Below, piece after piece: positions 8,644 to 17,493 of a stretch of 64,000 nucleotides of DNA. The DNA lies in NCBI RefSeq assembly GCF_001913155.1, contig NZ_CP018760.1:1240001-1304000 (forward strand). The letters run 5' to 3'. A model generated the notes under the pieces. It was not told the DNA's origin and did no database searches. It was given only the letters and a program-made list of their open reading frames with translations. Made by a program: the position numbers and the translations under genes. The stretch comes from Maribacter hydrothermalis. Lineage in GTDB: Bacteria; Bacteroidota; Bacteroidia; Flavobacteriales; Flavobacteriaceae. Each line of letters starts with the position of its first letter. Within the stretch, counting starts at the first letter, position 1.

Positions 8644-8759
8644 GAATGCGTAAGTTTAGTACCCCATCACTTGAACCTTATTACCAATTTATTGAATAAA
8701 CCAAAGTAGACTTTTCAAAATCAATTGATAAAGTTGAAATTATTTTAATTTAAAATATA

Positions 8760-11078
8760 ATGAAAAAATATTTCTTTCTAATTTCTAGCATTTTTTTGTT
8801 TTTCTCCTGTGACGATAATTCTAAACATGAAAATATAACGGTAAAAGATATTACCGAATTAAATGCAGCAATTGCCAAATCAGCTCCTGGAGATGAAATT
8901 GTTATGGCAAATGGAGATTGGAAAGATGTTAAAATCAAATTTGTAGGCTATGGAAATGAACAAAAACCCATTACACTGCGCGCAGAAACACCTGGTAAAG
9001 TATTAATTACCGGTTCATCTAACTTAAAACTTAGTGGTGAATATTTAATAGTTGATGGCTTACATTTTACTAATGGCTCTTCCCCATCAGAAGCTGTTAT
9101 CGATTTTGGTATTAGTCAAGATTCGGTCGCAAATCATTGTAAGGTTACCAATAGTGTAATTCTAGATTTCAATAAATCACAAAGAAATGAGACCGATTTA
9201 TGGGTGCTTTTTAAAGGAAGACATAATGAATTGGACCATTGTTATATTGCCGGAAAATCTAATAGAGGGCCTACAGTTAGAATTGATTTAGCTGGAAATA
9301 ATAGTATTAAAAATTACCATAAAATCACCAACAACTATTTTGGCCCAAGACCTCCTAAGGGTGGTCCTAGTGCCGAAACTATTCAGCTTGGAAATAGTTT
9401 TACTTCAATGGCTCCAAGTTATACACTTGTAGCAAATAATTTTTTTGACCACTGTAATGGTGAAGTGGAAGTTATATCTAGCAAAACAAACTTCAATGAA
9501 TTTAGAAATAATGTGTTTTACAAAAGCGAAGGTTCATTGGTTACCAGACACGGAAATTACTGTATAATTGATGGTAATGTTTTTATAGGGGATGAAAATT
9601 CCGAACAAATAGGTGGTATTCGTTTAATTGGCACCGGTCATTGGGTTACTAATAATTATTTCTACAATTTAAATGGTAAGACATTTAGAAGTCCGCTTGC
9701 CGTAATGAACGGTATTCCAAAGTCACCTCTTAATAGATATTTACAAGTAACCGATGTTGTTGTCGCTAACAATTCCTGGGTAAACTGTGTCTCTCCTTGG
9801 CAGTTTGGAGTAGGTACTAATGTTGACCAAAAGGATATTTTACCTGCTTCTGAAATTAGATCCGCAAGACCAATTAGAACAATCGTGGCCAATAATCTTA
9901 TCTATAATGACAAAGGTGATAATCAACCAATTATTGCTCTTGACTCTATAGACGGAATAAATTTCGAAAGCAATATCATCAACAACCAAGGGGTTATTTT
10001 TAATACTGTTAAAGGGCTTACTCAAAAAGATTTTTCCATGTCCGTTGCTGAAGGTGATGTGTTAATGCCTGAAAAATCACTTTCAGATTTTACGCAATAC
10101 AAAGGTTTTGAATTTGACCAGATAAAGTTTGATTTATTCGGTAATTCTAGAGCAAAGAATAATTTAGTAGGTGCTGTGATAGGCACCCCTGTGAATAAAA
10201 AGGATATGATGGATGTTTCTCAATATGGTCCGGCCTGGTTTAATTCTAAATCTATTAACGATATTACTTCTAAAACCCATACTGCAAATTCAGTAGCAGA
10301 ATTAACTAAAGCGGTTTTAGCAGCAAACAATGGAGACACTATAGTATTATCGGGTACACAATACATCTTAAGCTCCTCATTAAAAATAAATAAGACACTT
10401 ACGATAACGGCTTCTAATATTGCCACAAAAGCAATCATTAAATATACAGGTACATCTAAAACTGCAGCCTTTGAAATGAACCCTAAAGGTAAACTTACAC
10501 TTAAAGGCATTCAGCTAATTGGAGAAAAAGAGCAATACGCTTTTGCCAGTTTAAGCGAAAATATGTCTAGCCTATATAACCTAACCGTAATAGATTCAGA
10601 AATATTAGATTTTGACTTTGTATTGAAAGCTTATAAACTTTCCTTCTCTGAGTACATTACTTTCAAGTCTACGCTTATCAAAAATTGCACAAACGGTATT
10701 GAAATGTCTGAAGAGACGGATGACAGAGGTGAGTATAATGCGGAAAACATATTTATTGATAACTGCCATTTTGAAAATGTTTCTAAAAATGTGATTGACT
10801 ATTACAGAGGTGGTTATGACGAATCTACAGTAGGTGGCAATTTAATAGTTACCAATAGTACGTTCACCAACTGTGGTGCCAAAGAAGAAGACGGTGTTTT
10901 ACTTAACACCTATGGTATTATCAATGTAAAACTTGCTGATAACAAATTCGTGAATAACCCAGTTAAAATAGTTGCTCGTCTTTGGGGTGCTAAAAATAAT
11001 ACGCACTACAACAACGAAATTACAAACTCTGGTGAAATTATTGTGCAAGAAAATTTACCACTTAAACTCATGTATTAA
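8760..11078 (+). CDS. PL6 family alginate lyase, lipoprotein
   Basis: A 772-aa polysaccharide lyase of the chondroitinase-B/PL6 family, a right-handed parallel beta-helix that cleaves alginate by beta-elimination. The signal peptide ends in a lipobox (LFFSC, Cys17), so it is predicted to be membrane-anchored, probably at the cell surface. The catalytic pair is visible: Lys242 in GEVEVISSK and Arg263 in VTRHGN, 21 residues apart as in chondroitinase B (K250/R271), with the Ca-binding acidic residues E235/E237 just before. The length indicates the two-domain form (N-terminal catalytic helix, second helix from about 500 on). It is the first gene of an operon with PL7, manD, oxidoreductase, symporter and a lipoprotein. 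It is a paralogue of the gene at 17494. Confidence 0.9.
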   Translation: MKKYFFLISSIFLFFSCDDNSKHENITVKDITELNAAIAKSAPGDEIVMANGDWKDVKIKFVGYGNEQKPITLRAETPGKVLITGSSNLKLSGEYLIVDGLHFTNGSSPSEAVIDFGISQDSVANHCKVTNSVILDFNKSQRNETDLWVLFKGRHNELDHCYIAGKSNRGPTVRIDLAGNNSIKNYHKITNNYFGPRPPKGGPSAETIQLGNSFTSMAPSYTLVANNFFDHCNGEVEVISSKTNFNEFRNNVFYKSEGSLVTRHGNYCIIDGNVFIGDENSEQIGGIRLIGTGHWVTNNYFYNLNGKTFRSPLAVMNGIPKSPLNRYLQVTDVVVANNSWVNCVSPWQFGVGTNVDQKDILPASEIRSARPIRTIVANNLIYNDKGDNQPIIALDSIDGINFESNIINNQGVIFNTVKGLTQKDFSMSVAEGDVLMPEKSLSDFTQYKGFEFDQIKFDLFGNSRAKNNLVGAVIGTPVNKKDMMDVSQYGPAWFNSKSINDITSKTHTANSVAELTKAVLAANNGDTIVLSGTQYILSSSLKINKTLTITASNIATKAIIKYTGTSKTAAFEMNPKGKLTLKGIQLIGEKEQYAFASLSENMSSLYNLTVIDSEILDFDFVLKAYKLSFSEYITFKSTLIKNCTNGIEMSEETDDRGEYNAENIFIDNCHFENVSKNVIDYYRGGYDESTVGGNLIVTNSTFTNCGAKEEDGVLLNTYGIINVKLADNKFVNNPVKIVARLWGAKNNTHYNNEITNSGEIIVQENLPLKLMY

Positions 11079-11162
11079 TAACACTCAGTAACCTAAAGAA
11101 TTAACATCAACGCAAAAACTGATGTTTAAGACCTCTTTATTGTCGAGTAAAAGTAAATAAAA

Positions 11163-12215
11163 ATGAAAAAATCAATATGTATTGCAGCAATATGTTTAGC
11201 CATATTTTCATGTAAGAATGCTGCTAAAAAATCTACGGAAACTATTTCTAAAATTACAGCAAAAAGTGATGTTGAAACAAAATATCCTAGTGATGTTATC
11301 CCGTTTATGGATGAATGGAAAATTCTCTTAGGAGATGGAACATATGAGGACAATCTTAAAAATTACGCTAAAGATGAATTCTTTTATGTTGCCAATGATG
11401 GTACTACGGATTGGGTGGTTTACAAAACACCTAACAGCGGTATTACCTCAAGAACGTCAAGTAACACTAGAACAGAATTAGGTCAAAAAGCACATTGGAT
11501 TCCTGAAACAGGGGGTAAATTAACAGGCACTTTAAAAGTACAACATGTATCCACTTCTGGTGATGCTCGTGTTGCCGCTTCTTATTCCGTTGTGGTTGGG
11601 CAAATTCATAGTGATGAAGGACATGAAAATGAGCCAATAAAAATCTTTTACAAGAAATTTCCCGGACATACCAAAGGGTCTGTTTTTTGGAATTATGAAA
11701 TTAATACCGAAGGTGATAATTCTAAAAGATGGGATTACTCTTCTGCTATTTGGGGGAATGATATGTCTGTAGTTGGTGCAGATGCTTCAACCTACCCAAA
11801 TGAGCCGGAAAATGGCATTGAATTAGGTGAGGAATTCAGCTATGAAATTAATGTCTACAAAGGTATCATGTACCTAACCTTTAAAAGTGAAGGGCATGAT
11901 ACAGTAACATTCACCAAAAACTTATTAAAATCAGAATTTACAAAAATAGTACCAGAGCAAATAAAAACATTATATGCTTCTATAGGTCGTGACGGACTAG
12001 AGCGAGAAAATGCATATGCTGGTGAAATTCAATATTTTAAACAAGGCGCATACAACCAAACCAACGGTAAATCTCCAGAAGACAATATCGTTTGGAGTAC
12101 TGGTGCCGACATCTATGATGGTGACATTGAAAAACAATATGCCAATGGTAGTTATACAGAAGTTTGGTTCAAAGAAGCTACAGTTGGCCCTGGGACCGCC
12201 CCTATTGAAGAATAA
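11163..12215 (+). CDS. PL7 family alginate lyase, lipoprotein
   Basis: A 350-aa alginate lyase (alginate_lyase2, beta-jelly-roll). Lipobox AIFSC with Cys17 predicts a surface or periplasmic lipoprotein. The three PL7 signature blocks are present: TRTELGQ at 102-108 (usually R-T/S-E-L/V-R), GQIH at 146-149, which holds the catalytic His149, and YFKQGAYNQ at 291-299, which holds the catalytic Tyr297. QIH rather than QVH is generally associated with activity on guluronate-containing blocks. The Gly in place of the second Arg of block one is a deviation. It follows the PL6 gene by 84 bp in the same operon and probably generates or trims oligomers together with it. Confidence 0.9.
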   Translation: MKKSICIAAICLAIFSCKNAAKKSTETISKITAKSDVETKYPSDVIPFMDEWKILLGDGTYEDNLKNYAKDEFFYVANDGTTDWVVYKTPNSGITSRTSSNTRTELGQKAHWIPETGGKLTGTLKVQHVSTSGDARVAASYSVVVGQIHSDEGHENEPIKIFYKKFPGHTKGSVFWNYEINTEGDNSKRWDYSSAIWGNDMSVVGADASTYPNEPENGIELGEEFSYEINVYKGIMYLTFKSEGHDTVTFTKNLLKSEFTKIVPEQIKTLYASIGRDGLERENAYAGEIQYFKQGAYNQTNGKSPEDNIVWSTGADIYDGDIEKQYANGSYTEVWFKEATVGPGTAPIEE

Positions 12216-12276
12216 AACTTAATTACTAAAATTCCTTTGTGAGCATTATTTTAAAATTGCAATTAGATTTTTACCG

Positions 12277-13494
12277 ATGAAAATAACCGATATAAAAGTT
12301 TTTGTTTGCTGTCCTGGTCGCAATTTTGTTACTGTTAAAATTTCAACAGCAGACGGTACTTATGGCATTGGTGACGCTACCCTTAATGGTAGAGAAATGG
12401 CCGTAGTAACGTATCTAGAAGAACATATTACGCCATGTCTAATTGGAAAGGACGCCCATCAAATTGAAGATATCTGGAACTATTTATACAAAGGTGCTTA
12501 TTGGCAAAATGGAGCGGTAAGTATTGCCGCTATTGCCGCTATAGATATGGCTCTTTGGGACATTAAAGGGAAACTTGCTAATATGCCGGTGTACCAATTA
12601 CTTGGCGGAAAAAGTAGAAAAGGGATTACCGTTTACGGTCATGCTAATGGTGAAAGCATAGAAGAAGTTCTACAAAACCTTGGAACCATGATTAAAGACG
12701 GCTACAAGGCGGTTCGCTTGCAATGTACTATACCTAAAACAAAAGGGACTTATGGCACCATGGAAGGCAAAAAAAACTATTATGAATTACAAGGTAATAG
12801 ACCTTTACCACCAGAACAAGAATGGTCCACGAGTAAATACATGAATTTTATTCCAGAGCTTTTTAAACAGGCCAGAGAAAAATTTGGGTATGATATAGCA
12901 CTTTGCCATGATGTTCACAGTAGACTAACGCCAATTGAGGCTGCAAGACTGTGTAAACTCTTAGAACCATATAATCTTCTTTTTATAGAAGATGCTGTAA
13001 CCACTGAAAACCCAGAAGGTTATAAAGTTATAAGAGAACATACTGATACTCCATTGGCTACAGGTGAAAAATTTAATGCCATTTGGGATGCTAAAGAAAT
13101 GATACAAAACCAATGGATAGATTATGTACGTACAGCAGTTACCCATGGTGGCGGGTTAACTCCATTAAAAAAATTGGCTGACTTTGCCTCCTTATATCAT
13201 GTGCGCATGGCTCCACACGGTGCTCCTGACCTGTCTCCTATTTGTTTAATGGCGCATATGCATTTTAATCTATGGGCGCCTAATTTTGGTGTTCAAGAAT
13301 TTATTGGTTTTGGCACCCCTGAACTTAATGAAGTTTTTCTATATGATATAGCGTTAAAAGAAGGTTTATTATATATGGAAGATAAACCTGGATGGGGAGT
13401 TGATTTTAATGAAGAAGCTGCAAAAAAATACCCTTACAAACGCTCTTACTTACCTGTAAGTAGACTAGAAGATGGCACGCTGTGGAACTGGTAA
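12277..13494 (+). CDS. manD: D-mannonate dehydratase family (ManD/RspA, enolase superfamily)
   Basis: A 405-aa member of the ManD subgroup of the enolase superfamily, strikingly similar end to end to E. coli RspA (CPGRNFVT, GDATLNGRE, YKGAYW, and the C-terminal RLEDGTLWNW). It would dehydrate D-mannonate to 2-keto-3-deoxygluconate (KDG), the same intermediate made from alginate by DEH reductase. Visible active-site elements are CHDVHSRL (metal Asp and catalytic His), FIEDAVTTEN (metal Glu), ATGEKFN (metal Glu) and HGAPDLSP. RspA has HGPSD there; the Ala-containing form is typical of efficient mannonate dehydratases. It is followed by a Gfo/Idh oxidoreductase that could supply mannonate. That pathway role is inference. 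Confidence 0.87.
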   Translation: MKITDIKVFVCCPGRNFVTVKISTADGTYGIGDATLNGREMAVVTYLEEHITPCLIGKDAHQIEDIWNYLYKGAYWQNGAVSIAAIAAIDMALWDIKGKLANMPVYQLLGGKSRKGITVYGHANGESIEEVLQNLGTMIKDGYKAVRLQCTIPKTKGTYGTMEGKKNYYELQGNRPLPPEQEWSTSKYMNFIPELFKQAREKFGYDIALCHDVHSRLTPIEAARLCKLLEPYNLLFIEDAVTTENPEGYKVIREHTDTPLATGEKFNAIWDAKEMIQNQWIDYVRTAVTHGGGLTPLKKLADFASLYHVRMAPHGAPDLSPICLMAHMHFNLWAPNFGVQEFIGFGTPELNEVFLYDIALKEGLLYMEDKPGWGVDFNEEAAKKYPYKRSYLPVSRLEDGTLWNW

Positions 13495-13536
13495 AATACA
13501 CTTAATAGAAAAAGTAAATTTTAAAAAGAGCTACAC

Positions 13537-14676
13537 ATGGATAAAAAATTAAAAGTCCTTATTTCAGGAACCGGATTTGCTGGCCAAGGACATACAGATG
13601 CCTTTAGAGCAGTTGGTGCCGAGGTCGTGGGTATTGTTGGCAGAACACCTAGTGTGGTACGTGATGTAGCAAAAAAAATGGGGATTCTATATTCTGGCAC
13701 TGACTGGAAACAAGCCTTAATAGACTGTAAACCAGATATTGTTTCTATTGCGACACCTGGTGGCGCGCATTATGAAACTATTAAACAAGCTATTGAATTT
13801 GGCTGTCATGTCTATAGCGATAAACCACTTACGGATACCGGGGAATCTGCATTAGAATTATACGAACTAGCAAAAGATAAAAATGTAAAAACAGCATTTG
13901 CATCTAGCTTTAGATATATGCCTTGTGTTATTTATGCCAAGCAATTAGTTGCTAATGGAATAATTGGCGAACCTGTAGAAGCTGAGTTTATATCGCACTT
14001 TAATCTTGAGCGAGACATCCCTTTTGGGTGGTCTCACCGTAAGGAAGATGGTGGTGGAAGATTGAACAATAATTTTACCCACATGATGTCTATTGCTACT
14101 TCTGTAATCGGTGAAAAAATACTATCAATTATTGGTGAGGTCCGTGATGATTTAGGGAAAGCTCCCATTGTTGAAGGTGTCCATAATTTTAAAAATAGAC
14201 GCGATCATATTCCTAAAGACCTTAACGACCCCTCTCTAAAATGGGGAGAAAGTAATGTTGAGTGGTCCTATACAGTTATGGCTCAATTAGAAAGTAATAT
14301 AGCAACAAAACCGGTATCGGTTTTATTTAAACATGGCGGTCTAAACCCACGGTTTAATGAAGACCACATTGTGTTTTACGGCACAAAAGGAGCCATTTAT
14401 ATTAAAGGCCATTATGGTATGGGGCCATTATATATATGGGACGAAAATAAAACGTGGAAAGAACTTTCTTTACCCCAAGATATTATTGATGACCAACCAA
14501 AAGTTGAAGGAGATACGGAACGCAATTGGCAGTATTTAGCAAGAGAATTTGTTAAAGATATTAAAGGTGAATCCCATACTCCTTATCAAACTTTTAAAGA
14601 AGGAAGTCTGTACCAACGTCTTATTGATATCATTAGAACCAATGGTAACTGGTCAAACGTCGACCACCTGCAATAA
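13537..14676 (+). CDS. Gfo/Idh/MocA family oxidoreductase
   Basis: A 379-aa NAD(P)-dependent sugar oxidoreductase. The Rossmann motif GTGFAGQGHTDAF is at the N-terminus, and the family EKPL-type motif appears as YSDKPLTDTGESAL, with the lysine that contacts substrate and cofactor. The C-terminal alpha/beta domain follows (HRKEDGGGRLNNNFTHM, with the conserved Gly-rich and His positions). There is no signal peptide, so it is cytoplasmic. It lies 42 bp after manD and 12 bp before the symporter. Reduction of a uronate (for example mannuronate to mannonate) or oxidation of a related sugar would fit the neighbours, but the sequence alone does not set the substrate. Confidence 0.85.
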   Translation: MDKKLKVLISGTGFAGQGHTDAFRAVGAEVVGIVGRTPSVVRDVAKKMGILYSGTDWKQALIDCKPDIVSIATPGGAHYETIKQAIEFGCHVYSDKPLTDTGESALELYELAKDKNVKTAFASSFRYMPCVIYAKQLVANGIIGEPVEAEFISHFNLERDIPFGWSHRKEDGGGRLNNNFTHMMSIATSVIGEKILSIIGEVRDDLGKAPIVEGVHNFKNRRDHIPKDLNDPSLKWGESNVEWSYTVMAQLESNIATKPVSVLFKHGGLNPRFNEDHIVFYGTKGAIYIKGHYGMGPLYIWDENKTWKELSLPQDIIDDQPKVEGDTERNWQYLAREFVKDIKGESHTPYQTFKEGSLYQRLIDIIRTNGNWSNVDHLQ

Positions 14677-14688
14677 AAAAAGAAAATT

Positions 14689-16437
14689 ATGTTTTACGAC
14701 TACCTCGTTATTGCACTCTACTTTGTTTTAATCCTTGTAATTGGTGTTGTTTTTTCACGAATGGCAAGTAAATCTACCAGCGACTATTTTCGTGGTGGAG
14801 GTAGAATGTTATGGTGGATGGTGGGCTCAACAGCTTTTATGGCTCAATTTTCAGCCGTAACTTTTACAGGTGCTGCTGGTAAAGCTTTTGCCGATGGCTT
14901 TGCTATAAGTGCTGTATATATTGGTAATACTTTTGCCTTTTTCTGTGGATGGGCGTACTTCGCTCATAGATTTAGACAAATGAGGGTGGATACTCCCACT
15001 GAAGCCATAAAAGGGCGATTTGGACCTAAAAATGAACTATTCTTTTCGTGGGCATTAATTGTATTTTCTTTCTTGAATGCGGGTGTTTGGTTAAATGCCT
15101 TAGGTGTTTTTACTAGTGCCGTTTTTGATGCTGATATCTCTTTAACTATTGTGGCTATTGGTTTAACTGTACTTTTTGTATCAGTACTTTCAGGTGCTTG
15201 GGGTGTGGTTGCTTCAGATTTTGTACAAACACTGGTGGTTGCTGTAGTATCCGTTGCTTGTGCGGTAGTTGCTTTGGTGAAAATTGGTGGCCCTACGGAG
15301 TTGGTTAATAATTTTCCTGGAGGCTTTTTTATTGGTCCTAACATGAATTACCCATTAATATTAATAGGCACATTCATTTTCTTTCTACCAAAACAAATTA
15401 TTACGATGATGAATCTTCATGATTCTTTTCGGTTTCTTAATGCAAAAGATTCTATAAACGCTCGTAAAGCAGCTTTACTGGCAATGACGCTAATGGGTGT
15501 TGGAACAATTATATGGTTTATTCCACCATGGGCATCCGCTACTCTTTACCCAGATGCAGCGACAAATTATGCGCAATTAGGAAACAAAGCTGAAGATGCT
15601 GTTTATTTAGTATTTGCCCGTAACGCAATGCCCATAGGCACCGTAGGTTTATTAATGGCTGCACTTTTTGCAGCTTCTATGTCCTCTATGGACTCTGCAT
15701 TAAACAAAAATGCGGGTATTTTCATTAGAAGCATATACCAACCTTTTTTATCAAAACGAAATAAAAATACGGATGATAAAAAATTACTAAGCATTAGTAA
15801 AATTGTTAGTTTCATTAGCGGTTTAGGGGTAATACTTGCCGCACTTTACTTTGCCTCGCTAAAGGAGCTTAGTTTGTTTGAGCTTATGATGTCCGTTTCT
15901 ACTATGATTCAAATGCCAATGATGGTGCCTCTTTTACTAGGCATAGTAGTTAAAAAAACACCGCAATGGGCACCTTGGGCAACTATTGTAGTAGGTTTGA
16001 TAATTTCTTGGTTGATTGCTAATCTTTACACTGCAGAATTTTTTGCCTCCTTGTTAAATGTAGAATCGTTAACTAGAAGGGAAATAATAGACTTAAATAT
16101 TATTTTAACTATTGCTGGTCATGTTTTTATTACCGCAGGGTTTTTCTGGTCCACATCATACTTTTACAAAGAGGAAAAAGACAAAAACAAACTTGCAACG
16201 GAAAGCTTTTTTAAGGATTTAGAAACTCCTGTTATCGCAGATGATTTACAAGATGAGGTAGATCAACAACAAAGAAGAAAGTTGGGTAATATGGTAATGG
16301 TCATGAGCCTAGGTATTTTACTTATGACTTTAATACCCAATCCATATTGGGGGCGAATTATGTTTGCCATTTGTGCCTTAATTATAGCCTTTCTTGGGTT
16401 TCTATTAAAGCGTAGTGCAGTTAAGAAAACTTCTTAA
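14689..16437 (+). CDS. Sodium:solute symporter (SSS family)
   Basis: A 582-aa inner-membrane symporter with the APC/LeuT-like SSS fold. It has about 14 hydrophobic segments, N-terminal YFVLILVIGVVFSRMASKST followed by SDYFRGGGRMLWW, the Na-site-like region SAVTFTGAAGKAFADG, and the SSMDSALNKNAGIF segment in TM8 that contributes the Na2 site. A C-terminal cytoplasmic stretch rich in charge precedes the last two helices. Its position directly after manD and the oxidoreductase suggests uptake of an alginate-derived monomer or a related uronate across the inner membrane. This would be in addition to the MFS transporter at 31266. Confidence 0.87.
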   Translation: MFYDYLVIALYFVLILVIGVVFSRMASKSTSDYFRGGGRMLWWMVGSTAFMAQFSAVTFTGAAGKAFADGFAISAVYIGNTFAFFCGWAYFAHRFRQMRVDTPTEAIKGRFGPKNELFFSWALIVFSFLNAGVWLNALGVFTSAVFDADISLTIVAIGLTVLFVSVLSGAWGVVASDFVQTLVVAVVSVACAVVALVKIGGPTELVNNFPGGFFIGPNMNYPLILIGTFIFFLPKQIITMMNLHDSFRFLNAKDSINARKAALLAMTLMGVGTIIWFIPPWASATLYPDAATNYAQLGNKAEDAVYLVFARNAMPIGTVGLLMAALFAASMSSMDSALNKNAGIFIRSIYQPFLSKRNKNTDDKKLLSISKIVSFISGLGVILAALYFASLKELSLFELMMSVSTMIQMPMMVPLLLGIVVKKTPQWAPWATIVVGLIISWLIANLYTAEFFASLLNVESLTRREIIDLNIILTIAGHVFITAGFFWSTSYFYKEEKDKNKLATESFFKDLETPVIADDLQDEVDQQQRRKLGNMVMVMSLGILLMTLIPNPYWGRIMFAICALIIAFLGFLLKRSAVKKTS

Positions 16438-16448
16438 TTTGTATAAAT

Positions 16449-17276
16449 ATGTATCTTAAGAAATTAGCATTATTACTATTTATAGGCTTATTATTCAACG
16501 CATGTACTAATGATAAAATTCATTTATCGCATGGAGTAGATGAATCAGCTGGAGGAGGTTCTACTTATATTATTTCAACTCCTACGGCTACCTATTATTT
16601 AGAAAAAGAAGGTGGTGGTTTATCTAGTATGATTGATGCCGACGGAGTTGATTGGATAGGGTTCCATAACGAAAAAGGCTCTGGTCATAAAGGCGAATAC
16701 CGAGGGTTTCCTAATGCCATTCACCGTCAAGACGGTAATTATTTTCATGCATTGAATGCTGGTACAGATAGTTCAAATTCTATTGTTGAGCTAAATACTG
16801 AAAAACATATCAGAATCACTTTTACTTCCAATAATAAACAATGGGAAGGTCAGTGGGATTTTTATCCGGATAGATGTGATTTTACAATGACTAAGATTAG
16901 CCCTAGCTATAAATATTGGGTACAGTATGAAGGTGTGCCAGGTGGTGAAATGGATACTACAGATTTTTGGTACGCCTCCATTGATAACAAAAAACACCCT
17001 ATTACGGAACCTTTTTCTGGAGATTTACCTTCGCCCGAATGGATGGCTTTTGGTGATGAAAATTCATCGTTCATGATATATCTTCTACACCACCAAGATG
17101 ACCACCATCCAGATAATTATGTTCAAAGACCGGACATGACCGTTTTAGGTTTTGGCAGACAAAATCTAGAAGAAACAACAAAGCACCTAACTACGGTACA
17201 AACTTTTTCAATTGGCTTTTTACAGTCTACAACATATTCAACTATTGATAAGGCCATGAAAGGTTTACTAGAATAA
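16449..17276 (+). CDS. Unrecognised lipoprotein in the alginate operon
   Basis: A 275-aa lipoprotein: signal peptide MYLKKLALLLFIGLLFNAC with lipobox LFNAC. I do not recognise the family. The mature part is rich in Trp, Tyr, His, Asp and Gly and appears all-beta, with runs such as STPTATYYLEKEGGGLSSMI, WIGFHNEKGSGHKGEYRGFP, NNKQWEGQWDFYPDRCDFT, YWVQYEGVPGGEMDTTDFWY and a histidine/aspartate cluster HHQDDHHPDNYV. That composition is compatible with a carbohydrate-active or carbohydrate-binding beta-sandwich, but no catalytic motif can be assigned. It is the last gene of the first PL6 operon, 11 bp after the symporter, so it is very likely co-regulated with the lyases. Confidence 0.6.
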   Translation: MYLKKLALLLFIGLLFNACTNDKIHLSHGVDESAGGGSTYIISTPTATYYLEKEGGGLSSMIDADGVDWIGFHNEKGSGHKGEYRGFPNAIHRQDGNYFHALNAGTDSSNSIVELNTEKHIRITFTSNNKQWEGQWDFYPDRCDFTMTKISPSYKYWVQYEGVPGGEMDTTDFWYASIDNKKHPITEPFSGDLPSPEWMAFGDENSSFMIYLLHHQDDHHPDNYVQRPDMTVLGFGRQNLEETTKHLTTVQTFSIGFLQSTTYSTIDKAMKGLLE

Positions 17277-17432
17277 GGCTAGTAGAAAATAAACTTCCTT
17301 TTCAATTACCCTTAAAAAGTTCCAACACCAAACATACCAACGCTCCTTAATTTCATTCTTTGACGAATTATTGATTTTATTAGCAGAATTTTAATAACAA
17401 GTGAAAATAAAGACCTGTTTTATGTTAATTAT

Positions 17433-17462
17433 TTGGTATTCTTACAATTATCCTTATTTTTG
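17433..17462 (+). promoter_or_regulatory. Promoter of the second PL6 operon
   Basis: TTG (17433-17435), a 19-nt spacer, then TATTTTTG (17455-17462). The arrangement is identical to that of the first PL6 operon, and the -7 box again leads directly into the operator repeat. The start point near 17469 leaves a leader of about 25 nt. Confidence 0.65.
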
Positions 17463-17483
17463 GTAAACCAATTTGGTAAACCA
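17461..17483. promoter_or_regulatory. Double GntR-type operator, alginate regulon
   Basis: TGGTAAACCA twice (17461-17470 and 17474-17483), 13 bp apart. It overlaps the -7 box and the expected transcription start, so binding would block initiation. Confidence 0.7.
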
Positions 17484-17493
17484 ATTATACGTT

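Noticed and set aside
14964..15344. 126-codon minus-strand frame inside the symporter gene
   Set aside because: Antisense shadow with Thr/Ala/Pro-biased composition and no family resemblance.
17473..17493. TTG start giving seven extra residues before the second PL6 protein
   Set aside because: The TTG lies in the operator/start-site region, and the signal peptide begins properly at the ATG at 17494.
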